Source: an uncultured Muribaculaceae bacterium
Lineage (GTDB): Bacteria > Bacteroidota > Bacteroidia > Bacteroidales > Muribaculaceae
Assembly (NCBI GenBank): GCA_910584525.1
Contig: CAJUAT010000005.1
Span: 8,541 to 72,540 of the forward strand
Length of the DNA: 64,000 bases
Reading direction: 5' to 3'
Below the pieces are notes generated by a model. It did not search any database and had not been told where the DNA came from. It saw nothing but the letters and a program-made list of their open reading frames with translations. A program made the position numbers and the translations under genes. This document shows, one piece after another, positions 30,656 to 38,874 of the stretch. Position 1 is the first letter of the stretch, and each line of letters begins with the position of its first letter.

Positions 30656-30698
30656 GAATCACAGAACTTAACCGGAATTGCACCGAGAGTTCACAGAA
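30656..30698. repeat. degenerate copy of the 46.95-kb palindromic repeat
   Basis: Shares the core AACCGGAAYTGCACCGAG plus flanking GAATCACAGAA and GTTCAC with the perfect palindrome at 46948-47007, but here the right arm has diverged. The octamer TCACAGAA occurs four times around it (30635, 30659, 30691, 30731), and GGAATCACAGAACT is repeated exactly at 30631 and 30655. Confidence 0.65.
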
Positions 30699-30773
30699 CT
30701 TATTCTCAGCCACAATAATTTTCAGACTGCTCACAGAAGCGGCAGGCAAGATTTTCGACGTGAGAATTGACTC

Positions 30774-31077
30774 TTTTCGACAGGAGAACGGGAGAACAGG
30801 AGAGTCCGGTACTCGTTTTAGACACAAGAACGGGAGAACAGGTTACTCGTTTGTGGATCAATGTCTCGAAAGCAAGACATGGTGAGCAGCTCCTTTACGA
30901 GCTGCGATGAGGTCCAGTTAACCATGTCTTGCCTCTACCGAGGCAGGTCTTGACTCTAACTGGTTCAGTTCTGCGATACCAAAACGAGCGCTGATACAAA
31001 AAAGCATACCCGACTCTCCCGTTCTATCGCCAAAAAAGAGTACCGTCTCTCCTGTTCTCCCGTTCTCCCGTCGAAAA
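30774..31077. repeat. long imperfect inverted repeat, MITE-like
   Basis: The left arm 30774-30819 and the reverse complement of 31032-31077 match at about 9 of 10 positions over about 46 bp, including GGAGAACGGGAGAACAGG. A second, shorter copy of the motif (AGAACGGGAGAACAGG at about 30828) has a partial partner near 31010-31025. No open frame, transposase or clear target duplication is visible. The element lies in a 585-bp gene-free gap (30542-31126) between RNase Z and the TonB receptor. Confidence 0.65.
30872..30963. ncRNA. candidate structured RNA or folded DNA element
   Basis: In the centre of the inverted repeat, 30872-30883 pairs perfectly (12 bp) with 30921-30932. Inside that arm is a 7-bp hairpin, 30886-30892 with 30899-30905. 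A competing fold pairs 30914-30920 with 30957-30963 (CCAGTTA/TAACTGG) around a small GCCTC/GAGGC hairpin (30931-30944). The two folds exclude each other. Transcription is not shown, so RNA status is speculative; strand is undetermined. Confidence 0.35.
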
Positions 31078-31079
31078 AA

Positions 31080-31121
31080 AGTCAGTGCTACCGTCGAAAA
31101 GAGTCAGTGCTGCCGACGAAG
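31080..31121. repeat. two direct 20-22 bp repeats
   Basis: AGTCAGTGCTACCGTCGAAA (from 31080) is repeated as AGTCAGTGCTGCCGACGAAG (from 31102), immediately after the RNase Z stop. The GACTCTTTTCGAC motif on the other strand also occurs at the left end of the inverted repeat (about 30769), which ties these units to that element. Confidence 0.55.
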
Positions 31122-31126
31122 AGATG

Positions 31127-32038
31127 TCAGACATCGAGGATGAGGCCCTCGCGGTTGCGTATGGCATCAGGATGGATTTTCATGGCCTCCTCCACGAAAA
31201 CCGCGTCATCGGAATAGCGTGAGGAATAATGGCCTGTCAGCAGCCGGCGGGCGCCGGCGTCACGCGCCACCATGGCAGCCTGCTCGGCAGTGCTGTGAAA
31301 CCGTGCACGCGCCAGATCGCCATGCTCACGGGTATACGTGGTCTCATGAAACAGAAGGTCCACCTCCCCTATCTTCGACGCCAGCCCCGGCATATAGAGA
31401 GTATCCGACATATGCGCATATTTGCGGCCCTTGTCGCCGGGAGTGGTGAGCAACGCATTGGGCACGACGCTGCCGTCGGCCTTGACGAAGTCGGCCCCCT
31501 CCTTGATCTCACGCATCTTGTAAAGCGGCACGCCATGATAATCGCACACATCACGGCGGATATGCCGCAGCGAGTCCTTCTCCTCGAACACATACCCCAC
31601 ATCCGGCACACGATGCTCCAGCGGTATCGTGCGCACCTTAAGAGCTCCCGTGTCGAGAATCACACTTTCCTCCGGCTCTATGACATTGAACTCCAGCTCA
31701 AACGACAAGTCACGGGAAAAATAACCGAATATGGTCTCCAGAATCCTCTTGCCGTCGGCAAATGTATGGATTGTGAGCTTACCCTCCTTGCCGCCGAGAG
31801 CCAGGGTGGATACCAGCCCCGGGAGTCCCAGCACATGGTCGCCGTGAAGATGGGTGATGAAGATATGGCGCAGCCGCCCGAACTTCAGTCTCTGTCGCTG
31901 AAACTGAAGCTGGGCGCCTTCACCGCAGTCAATCATATAGAGCGTGCCACGGTGCTCCACCACCGTCGACGACGGCTGATGCTTCACCGTAGGCTTCGCC
32001 GACCCGCAGCCAAGCGTATGTATCCTGAAATCACTCAT
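31127..32038 (-). CDS. rnz: ribonuclease Z, tRNA 3' processing
   Basis: 303 residues from ATG 32038 (MSDFRIHTLGCGSAKPT). Metallo-beta-lactamase fold with the zinc motif HLHGDH at residues 63-68, and later LLFHETTYTREH and LLTGHYSSRY. It cleaves the 3' trailer of tRNA precursors. The start overlaps the stop of the alpha-2-macroglobulin-like gene by 8 bp, suggesting translational coupling with an unrelated envelope protein. It is the last gene before the palindromic intergenic region. Confidence 0.94.
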   Translation of the reverse strand: MSDFRIHTLGCGSAKPTVKHQPSSTVVEHRGTLYMIDCGEGAQLQFQRQRLKFGRLRHIFITHLHGDHVLGLPGLVSTLALGGKEGKLTIHTFADGKRILETIFGYFSRDLSFELEFNVIEPEESVILDTGALKVRTIPLEHRVPDVGYVFEEKDSLRHIRRDVCDYHGVPLYKMREIKEGADFVKADGSVVPNALLTTPGDKGRKYAHMSDTLYMPGLASKIGEVDLLFHETTYTREHGDLARARFHSTAEQAAMVARDAGARRLLTGHYSSRYSDDAVFVEEAMKIHPDAIRNREGLILDV

Positions 32039-35000
32039 CAACGCCAAGAATTTTTCCCGCAGAATGGGCAGTGATCACAGGAGCATACTGGCTCTGGGCC
32101 TCCGCAATGCCGAGAGTATATTCGCCGGCACGGTCCACATGACACTCATAGCTTATCACATGCGTACCCTTGCCGAGGAAAGGTATGAACAGATTCGTGC
32201 ACGTATTGCGCACCTCGCGATAGAACCACACGCCGTCGGAAGAGGTATAGCCCGACAGCTGGTCTACAGGCTCGAGACATGCCGAGCGGCCGTCGATGAT
32301 GGCCACATAATCCATGTCGCGGTCAGTAGTCACGGTAAGCGTCACCTTCACCTTGTCGCCGACTTTCAGCTCACCCTTCAGCGCCTTGCCGTCGACGACG
32401 CTGTAGATATTCTTCTCGACCTTCAGCTGAGGCACTCCCTGGCTCTTGACCTCGAGCACAGGAGCCACATACTGGCTTACTACGCCGCCCCATGCCGGAT
32501 CGTGCGACGGCTTATCAATCACGATGCCGCCATTCCTTACCTGCTCGGGCGTCAACGTCACCGTAAAGCTGTCGGTAAGCTTCGACCTGCGGGGAAGCTT
32601 CACGACCTTGTCGCCAATCGAGAGGACCGCCGGCGCCTGAGGCACTGTCCAGTCGGGACCCGTGGCTACAAGAGCCTGTATCACCTCCGCAGTGCCCTGC
32701 ATGGCACCCCAGTCGAGCGTCTGCTTCGACATCACCAGCCACTGGCGAAGACCGTTAATCTCACCCACATACTTCATAGGCTCCCCCTTGGACATCTCGC
32801 CATAGGCTTCGAGCACCTGAGCCGTGGTGATCAGAGGATTCCAGCCGCTCCAGCTTCCCTTGAGGTTCATGAAGCACATACCGCGCTCCGGAGTCACCGT
32901 GGCATACTGGCGTACCGACTCCAGGATAGCGCCGGCCAGCGACTTGTTGCCGAGCCGTTGCTCCAGCGTCACCGCCGTAGCCTTGTTGTATATGTCGAAA
33001 TTCTTCCATTCGGCGGCTATCGCCTTCAGAGCCGCAGCCCTGAGCTGACCGAAGCCGCCGCTGTCCTTCACACCAGGGAAGAAGCTCTTGACATACAGAT
33101 AGTTAAGCAGCTCAGAGGTGCTGAACGAGCGAGGTTTCGACCGCTGCCAGTTCTTGACCAGCTCCCTGTCCATATACGCGAACGCCTTCTCGGCTATCTT
33201 GGCGCCGCCCTCGGGCAGATACCCCATACCCTCGAGCATGGCGAAATGCAGCAGCACCCTGCCAGTGATATAAGGCGAGGTAGGCATGCCTGAGCACCAG
33301 CTCCAGCCGCCGTCGTTGTTCTGGCGGTTCACGAGCACCTCCATCACGCTCTTCACCGCATCCTGCGCCTCACGGGTATCGGCATATTTCACGAGCGACT
33401 GCATGCGCAGCGTCTCGTCAGCGGCATTGTTGACCCACGGCGTATTGCCCAGCTCCACAATCTTGAGCTGGCCGTCGCGCTGAAGATGCGACACGAGAGT
33501 GGAATCGCCGGCATTCTCCGGCGCCGCGAATGTGCGCAAAGCCTCCGCAATCTGCGGATATTCCGACGTCAGGCCGGCACCTATGGCATTGCCGAAAAGA
33601 GCGTTTACCTGCGCCAGGATATTCTCAGAGTCAGGTTTTATGATTGCCGGGAGCGCCGTAACGCATTCCCACAGAGGATTGCCGCAATACTGCAGCGTCA
33701 CCGTGGCATCCTTGACTTTCGGAGGCATCTTCACATCCAGCCGCTGCTCGCCGGTGCCGAGATAGAAAGGCGCCGACTCGGTGACAGGAGTGCTGCTGGG
33801 GAGCACGGCCACCTCGGTGCCTTCACCATCGATATGGCCGCCGCCCGAAGCATAAGCCTTCACAATCACCGCCGACATATCGCCGGGCACGGCAAACGGC
33901 ATCGTCACCACCCTCGAGCCGGACGCAGCCACTTCCTCGGCGGCGAAATCCTTGGCATAAAGCACCTTGCCCGACATGTCGGTGACTACCATCCTGCCCG
34001 ACAGCGGCAAGGTCTCGCCGCTGTTGTTGTAGAGAGTCGCCGACAGCTGAGCCTCATCGCCTGTACGCAGGAATCGCGGAGCGTTCATACGCACCATCAC
34101 CTTCTTGGCGGCAACAGCCGTGAGCATCTTCACATTGCCGCGCATCTCCTTGTCATAGCCTGCTATCTGGAACTGCCATGTGCCGTTGAACTGCGGCACC
34201 TCGAAGCCCAGCGTGGCCACACCCTCGGAGTCGGTGACCAGGTCGGGCATGAAGAAGGCCAACGGGCATTCCACAGGCCGTATCTCCTGCTGTTCCGCAG
34301 CTGCGGCACCGCCATAGTCACCGTTCACGGCCTCGGCATCCTCCTCGGCACTCTCCGCCTTATCCGCCATTCCCTTTGCGGCGCCATTCATGCGAGGTGC
34401 AGACATGGCCATTTTGCGCGAAGTGGTACGCACTGTGGCAAGCACCTCCTCCGACGCTCCGTCGGACACCGCTCCGGTGGATTTCACTTCATTCTGAACG
34501 TCATACACATAATAAAAGGCACCTCTGTCGAAGAGTCCGCGGTCATAAGTGTTGAGCGACGGTATGAGGAAACGTCTGTAATTCTTGTTTCTCATCCTGT
34601 CGACGCTCGTGAAGTCGGGGCGGCACATCCCCACGCCACGCTTGCTGAGCGACACCGCCGACGACCATGACGCCATACCGTAGGGATTGAAGCTCCACCG
34701 GAAGGGAGCCAGGGCATTAAGAGCCTCGTTCGACATCACGGCCATTGCCGGTCTGTCGGCCATAGGGCTGCCGCCCGTGGTGAACCGGAATTTCCATACC
34801 TCCTTGGCGCCAGGCTCCAGACGGTCGCGGAAACTTTCTGTCTCGATCTCCACCTTCTCCTGCTGGCTCACGGGTACCACCGTCACCACTGCCGTGGCAT
34901 TCTCGAAATCATGCATGCCCGTCAGCGTCACGAACATCCTCTTGTCGGCAGCCGGCGACGCTACCCTGACATCCGCCATGCCGTCGGATACCTTAACCCA

Positions 35001-37832
35001 TTTCTTCTCCACAATCCTTTCGCCGTCGTCGATCACGCAGAATATATGGCTGTTGTCATAACTTGACCCAGCCGCTATCGACACGTGGGTCTGACCCGGC
35101 TTCATGTCGACAGTCCTCTCAGGGGTCCACATAGCCGTCCTCACCGGCGGCTTTCTGTCGCCACGACGCCAGAGTATCACCTCGCTGCTCACATTTGCCC
35201 CCTCCTCACTGTCGGCCATATCCTGCGACAGCGAGAAGAGAAGCCTGTAACGCCCCGAGGACATGCCGGCGAAGTCTGGCTTGAACGAGCCCGACATGAA
35301 CTCACCTTTCCGTACCTCCTTGCCGGTACTGTCGGTGATGGTATAATATACATTCTTCTGCACGGGATGACCTGTGACATCGTTCACGGTCACATTGCAT
35401 GCCGTCACATCGCCGGCCTCCATGCGGTCGGGTATGTTGGCGCGTATGCTGTAAGGCGACACGAGGGAGAACATCGACACGGGAGCCTTCTGCGACTCGC
35501 CGTCGGGGGCGGTCACCTCCACGGCAAGAGTGAAGAGTCCCTTGGCATAGGGGGTGTCGCGCAGCGTGGCCGTGGGCAACGATATGGCGAACTTCCCGGC
35601 ATCGTCGGTCACGGTGGTGCCGTAGCATTCCTGCTCGGTGTCGCACATTCCCCACCAGCGGAGCCATGGCGTGTAGGTCACAGTATATTTCACCTTGGCG
35701 CCGGCAACCGGCATCCCGGCATATGTCATGGCCGTGCCGTCGATGGCGAGCACATCGCCAAGCCGGAAGTTGTCTGACGCCTTCCCTGTGGTAACCTTGA
35801 AGCCGGGCGCCTTGTAATCGGCGACCTCAAAACCGGCATCGGCCACAATACGCCCTCCCGACAGCATACGCACACGCCATGTGCCCAAAAGACCCGACGA
35901 GGGTATGCCGAATTTGCCGTTGACACGGCCAAAGCTGTCGGCCACAAGTGTCAGCGTGTCGACGCCCTGCCCGTTGGCATCCGCAAGTATCACCTGCACC
36001 TCCTTGCCCGGAAGCTCCCGGAACTCATTCCCTTTCCTATCGGCTACAACTCCCGCAAACTTCATCTCCTGACCCGGCTTGTATATCGACAGGTCGGTAA
36101 GCAGTTTGCCGCAGGTCTGATTCCTGTCGTCACGGTTTGCGGCGCCGTAATTCCAGTAGGAAGTATGAGCCACGCTACCCTTTCTGCGTACCGACACCTT
36201 GCCGTTCTTTGCGGGGAGCACCACGGAGCCGTCGGCATCCGTGGTGAATGTCTGTCGTTCGGGAGTACCTCGGTATACGTTTTCCGTCCAGATCACGGTA
36301 GCACCCTGCACCGGTGCCTGGTTGGAGGCATCCACCACATATAGCCGCTTGCGGCCGTCGGCACGGTCGGTGACCATGAAATAGCTTATGTCGCTGACGA
36401 GGAAAGTACGGCTTGATATGTCCGACGTCCCGTTGCTGACGATTCCCGACGCATCGGCGCCGGCACTCGCATATATGGCATATACGCCCGGCTCGAGACC
36501 CGCCATGGCAAGCGTGTCGACAGCGATGTCGGGAGCCGTGCCGCCCACGGCGAAGGGAACCTTTTTCACCAGCCGCCCTTTGCCGGTCATATCCTTATAG
36601 TTGGCCCACCCGTCGGTGAACGTGTCAGGGAATCTGTATATCAGTAAATTGCCGCTGTATATACCGGTGGCGTTCAGCCCGCATTTCCATGCCGTCGAGG
36701 GGAGCACAGCTTCAGGATACGACAGGTTTACCGATTTGCTCGTAAGCTCTTCGATAATGTCATGCACCTCGCCGAGTCCTAATGCCGAGGGATATTTCGC
36801 GGCATACCCTCTCGCAATTTCAAGAGCCTTGCGCCGCCCATCGTTGACAGCCTTGGCCGTCGGCTCCTTGCCGCCCGTCTCCCTTCCATTCCGGGAATAG
36901 AGGCTGCGGGCATAGTCGGCAACGAAGCGGGCGCCGTATGCCGTATCGCCATAGCGGCCATAGCACTCCTCGAGCCAAGCCTTGCGTTTGGGGGCATAGC
37001 TCAGTATGTCGTAATATCCGCAGGCGAAGAGAGCCTCCAGCTCCATGTTGCCTTTCTCTTTGTTGGTGCTGATACCCTTGTCGAGAAGGCTTTTACGCAT
37101 TTCTGCGCATCTGTCGGCGGGAGTCACCGTGCATGCGTCGCCGAAGCGCAGCGGCTCGTTACCCGTGGCATACGTGCCGACATACTCAGCACCTTTGAGG
37201 CGTATGAAATCCATGACTGTCATACCTGCGCGTCGCGCGTCGGCGGTGTTCACCAGCAGCCCGGCAACTTCGGCGAGAGGAACATCACCGGAGATGCGCC
37301 CGGCGGCGTCGGCGACCGTGGCCATCACGCTCTCGGCAAACATGCCGCCGCTCCATTCGAGCACGTCGGCAGGCCGGTCGGCAAGGGGTATGTCACGCTG
37401 GTCGTAGACCCACCGCCGCGAGTTGTAGACATTGTTAAGCAGCTGAGCCTTGCACATCAGGGCCATGGCGTTCCACGGCGACGCGAGGCTTGAGGCAAGC
37501 GTGTCGAAACGCGCGATATTCCCGTTGACGTTGTTGTCGGCATCTATTTCCGAGGAGGCCACCGTCATCTGTATTGCCGCGCGTATGGCGTTGAGGCCGT
37601 CGCCGGCACCTAAAGCCTTGGCATACTCCGCACGGGCGTTGCCCATCACTGTCTGCGGATAGGCGAAGTCAGGCTTGGCAAAGGTATTGGCGCTATTCCG
37701 CGCCGTCTGAGCCGTCGTGGTTCGCTTGCCGCTAACCCGTTTTCCCATGGCAGGCATGCTTATACTTATAATGCAAAAGAAGGCGAGCGTCAGCCACACC
37801 TTCGTTCCTTTTATGTTGTTCCTCTTTTTCAT
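32031..37832 (-). CDS. alpha-2-macroglobulin-like envelope protein lacking the thioester
   Basis: 1933 residues with an N-terminal signal peptide (hydrophobic WLTLAFFCIISISMPAMG). Macroglobulin MG domains fill the middle: a region like MG2 with DLSIYKPGQEMKFAGVVADRKGNEF, and the A2M core at about 1230 with FFMPDLVTDSEGVATLGFEVPQFNGTWQFQI. A helical thioester-domain-like toroid follows (NNDGGWSWCSGMPTSPYITGRVLL). Where family members have C-x-E-Q, this protein reads DSEN at residues 1401-1404, so the covalent trap is lost. Bacterial members are thought to be periplasmic protease traps. It lies 12 bp behind a small periplasmic protein gene and overlaps rnz. Confidence 0.88.
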   Translation of the reverse strand: MKKRNNIKGTKVWLTLAFFCIISISMPAMGKRVSGKRTTTAQTARNSANTFAKPDFAYPQTVMGNARAEYAKALGAGDGLNAIRAAIQMTVASSEIDADNNVNGNIARFDTLASSLASPWNAMALMCKAQLLNNVYNSRRWVYDQRDIPLADRPADVLEWSGGMFAESVMATVADAAGRISGDVPLAEVAGLLVNTADARRAGMTVMDFIRLKGAEYVGTYATGNEPLRFGDACTVTPADRCAEMRKSLLDKGISTNKEKGNMELEALFACGYYDILSYAPKRKAWLEECYGRYGDTAYGARFVADYARSLYSRNGRETGGKEPTAKAVNDGRRKALEIARGYAAKYPSALGLGEVHDIIEELTSKSVNLSYPEAVLPSTAWKCGLNATGIYSGNLLIYRFPDTFTDGWANYKDMTGKGRLVKKVPFAVGGTAPDIAVDTLAMAGLEPGVYAIYASAGADASGIVSNGTSDISSRTFLVSDISYFMVTDRADGRKRLYVVDASNQAPVQGATVIWTENVYRGTPERQTFTTDADGSVVLPAKNGKVSVRRKGSVAHTSYWNYGAANRDDRNQTCGKLLTDLSIYKPGQEMKFAGVVADRKGNEFRELPGKEVQVILADANGQGVDTLTLVADSFGRVNGKFGIPSSGLLGTWRVRMLSGGRIVADAGFEVADYKAPGFKVTTGKASDNFRLGDVLAIDGTAMTYAGMPVAGAKVKYTVTYTPWLRWWGMCDTEQECYGTTVTDDAGKFAISLPTATLRDTPYAKGLFTLAVEVTAPDGESQKAPVSMFSLVSPYSIRANIPDRMEAGDVTACNVTVNDVTGHPVQKNVYYTITDSTGKEVRKGEFMSGSFKPDFAGMSSGRYRLLFSLSQDMADSEEGANVSSEVILWRRGDRKPPVRTAMWTPERTVDMKPGQTHVSIAAGSSYDNSHIFCVIDDGERIVEKKWVKVSDGMADVRVASPAADKRMFVTLTGMHDFENATAVVTVVPVSQQEKVEIETESFRDRLEPGAKEVWKFRFTTGGSPMADRPAMAVMSNEALNALAPFRWSFNPYGMASWSSAVSLSKRGVGMCRPDFTSVDRMRNKNYRRFLIPSLNTYDRGLFDRGAFYYVYDVQNEVKSTGAVSDGASEEVLATVRTTSRKMAMSAPRMNGAAKGMADKAESAEEDAEAVNGDYGGAAAAEQQEIRPVECPLAFFMPDLVTDSEGVATLGFEVPQFNGTWQFQIAGYDKEMRGNVKMLTAVAAKKVMVRMNAPRFLRTGDEAQLSATLYNNSGETLPLSGRMVVTDMSGKVLYAKDFAAEEVAASGSRVVTMPFAVPGDMSAVIVKAYASGGGHIDGEGTEVAVLPSSTPVTESAPFYLGTGEQRLDVKMPPKVKDATVTLQYCGNPLWECVTALPAIIKPDSENILAQVNALFGNAIGAGLTSEYPQIAEALRTFAAPENAGDSTLVSHLQRDGQLKIVELGNTPWVNNAADETLRMQSLVKYADTREAQDAVKSVMEVLVNRQNNDGGWSWCSGMPTSPYITGRVLLHFAMLEGMGYLPEGGAKIAEKAFAYMDRELVKNWQRSKPRSFSTSELLNYLYVKSFFPGVKDSGGFGQLRAAALKAIAAEWKNFDIYNKATAVTLEQRLGNKSLAGAILESVRQYATVTPERGMCFMNLKGSWSGWNPLITTAQVLEAYGEMSKGEPMKYVGEINGLRQWLVMSKQTLDWGAMQGTAEVIQALVATGPDWTVPQAPAVLSIGDKVVKLPRRSKLTDSFTVTLTPEQVRNGGIVIDKPSHDPAWGGVVSQYVAPVLEVKSQGVPQLKVEKNIYSVVDGKALKGELKVGDKVKVTLTVTTDRDMDYVAIIDGRSACLEPVDQLSGYTSSDGVWFYREVRNTCTNLFIPFLGKGTHVISYECHVDRAGEYTLGIAEAQSQYAPVITAHSAGKILGVDE

Positions 37833-37844
37833 CTGCCTGTAAGG

Positions 37845-38315
37845 TTATCTCTGTGTTCTATTTTTCTCCCGTCGTTCACGGTGCATTTTCCTCAGTCGCC
37901 GGTTAAAATTCTCGTCGGCCTCCTTCATCTTGAAAATCTGTTTCGGCGACAGGAACTTTGAGAACTGACCGTCATATTTCTTCTCGATGGCTGCGCCTTT
38001 TTCCCTGGCGTTGTTCATGGCATCCACGGCAGCCTTGTAATCCTCGTCGCTGGCGTTGGAAGAGTTGCGCACCTTACGCTCCTGTGCCTTAACGCTACGG
38101 AAGAGGTTCCACCGCTCCTCGCTGAGGTTGTTGTAGACCTCCTCGAACTGTTTTTTCTGCGCGGCGTCAAGACCCATTTCCTGCGACAGGAACTCAACAC
38201 GATATTGCTGAATCTCCCTGCGCATCGCCGCCTTGTCCTTACCTGTCTTGTTCTGCGCCATAACCGGCAGTAGTGCCGTCATCAGCAGCAGCATTGTCAA
38301 AAATATCTTCTTCAT
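37845..38315 (-). CDS. small periplasmic helical protein, Spy/CpxP-like in layout
   Basis: 156 residues from ATG 38315 (MKKIFLTMLLLMTALLPVMAQ, a Sec signal peptide); a 9-residue longer frame exists but would begin before the signal. The mature part is highly charged and helical with many Arg, Lys, Glu and Gln residues (EFLSQEMGLDAAQKKQFEEVYNN, FSKFLSPKQIFKMKEADENFNRRLRKMHRERREK), the layout of Spy/CpxP-like periplasmic stress chaperones. The resemblance is general rather than a firm family match. It overlaps nothing and is 10 bp downstream of a one-helix membrane protein gene. Confidence 0.78.
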   Translation of the reverse strand: MKKIFLTMLLLMTALLPVMAQNKTGKDKAAMRREIQQYRVEFLSQEMGLDAAQKKQFEEVYNNLSEERWNLFRSVKAQERKVRNSSNASDEDYKAAVDAMNNAREKGAAIEKKYDGQFSKFLSPKQIFKMKEADENFNRRLRKMHRERREKNRTQR

Positions 38316-38325
38316 GTCAAATAGC

Positions 38326-38766
38326 TTATTCGGTTTCGCCAAGGCTCTCGAAGTCCTCCTCGAAGTCCTCTATGCTGTCGTACGACGATGCCACGTCATT
38401 CTCAATCTCCATGTCGGAGAGCATATTGTCGGGCACATAAAAACTCTCGCTCTGCGCCGCCTGGTCCATAAGCAGGGCTATCTGCTGCGGCGGATTGTCG
38501 AGATTGATGGATTCCGTTTTCATAAACCGTCCGAACACGTTCATCATCAGCCATATGCCGCCGAACATCGCCGCCAGATAAACATATGGCTTCAATTTCT
38601 GCCAGCGCGTCATCTCCACATGCCTCTCTATTGCCGCCATCTCCGGCAACGATGTTAGCACCTTATCTGTCACGGAGTCAAAATAGTTGTCGGGAACCCG
38701 CATATGCAAGTCCCGGCCAAACTTCCTCTCAAGCTCCTTCTCAGCTATATCATATTTGTCCGACAT
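38326..38766 (-). CDS. single-helix membrane protein, possible anti-sigma factor
   Basis: 146 residues. The N-terminal part (about 1-60) is soluble with RVPDNYFDSVTDKVLTSLPE, a pattern seen in many small Bacteroidetes proteins next to ECF sigma genes. One membrane helix follows (YVYLAAMFGGIWLMMNVFGRFM), then an acidic C-terminal tail (SSYDSIEDFEEDFESLGETE). The topology, cytoplasmic N-terminus and periplasmic tail, fits an anti-sigma factor, and an ECF sigma gene lies 1.5 kb upstream in the same direction. No zinc-binding ZAS motif is present, so this is inference from context. Confidence 0.72.
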   Translation of the reverse strand: MSDKYDIAEKELERKFGRDLHMRVPDNYFDSVTDKVLTSLPEMAAIERHVEMTRWQKLKPYVYLAAMFGGIWLMMNVFGRFMKTESINLDNPPQQIALLMDQAAQSESFYVPDNMLSDMEIENDVASSYDSIEDFEEDFESLGETE

Positions 38767-38874
38767 TACCTATCAATTATTACAAATCTACTTACTCCGA
38801 CATTCCTACCGCGCATAGGTTTAATCGGCCATTCAATTTTTCGCACCACCCGTGTGATACAAAAAAGAGTTGTG

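Noticed and set aside
30631..31123. possible CRISPR array
   Set aside because: Repeats are of unequal length and spacing, several are inverted rather than direct, and no cas genes are near.
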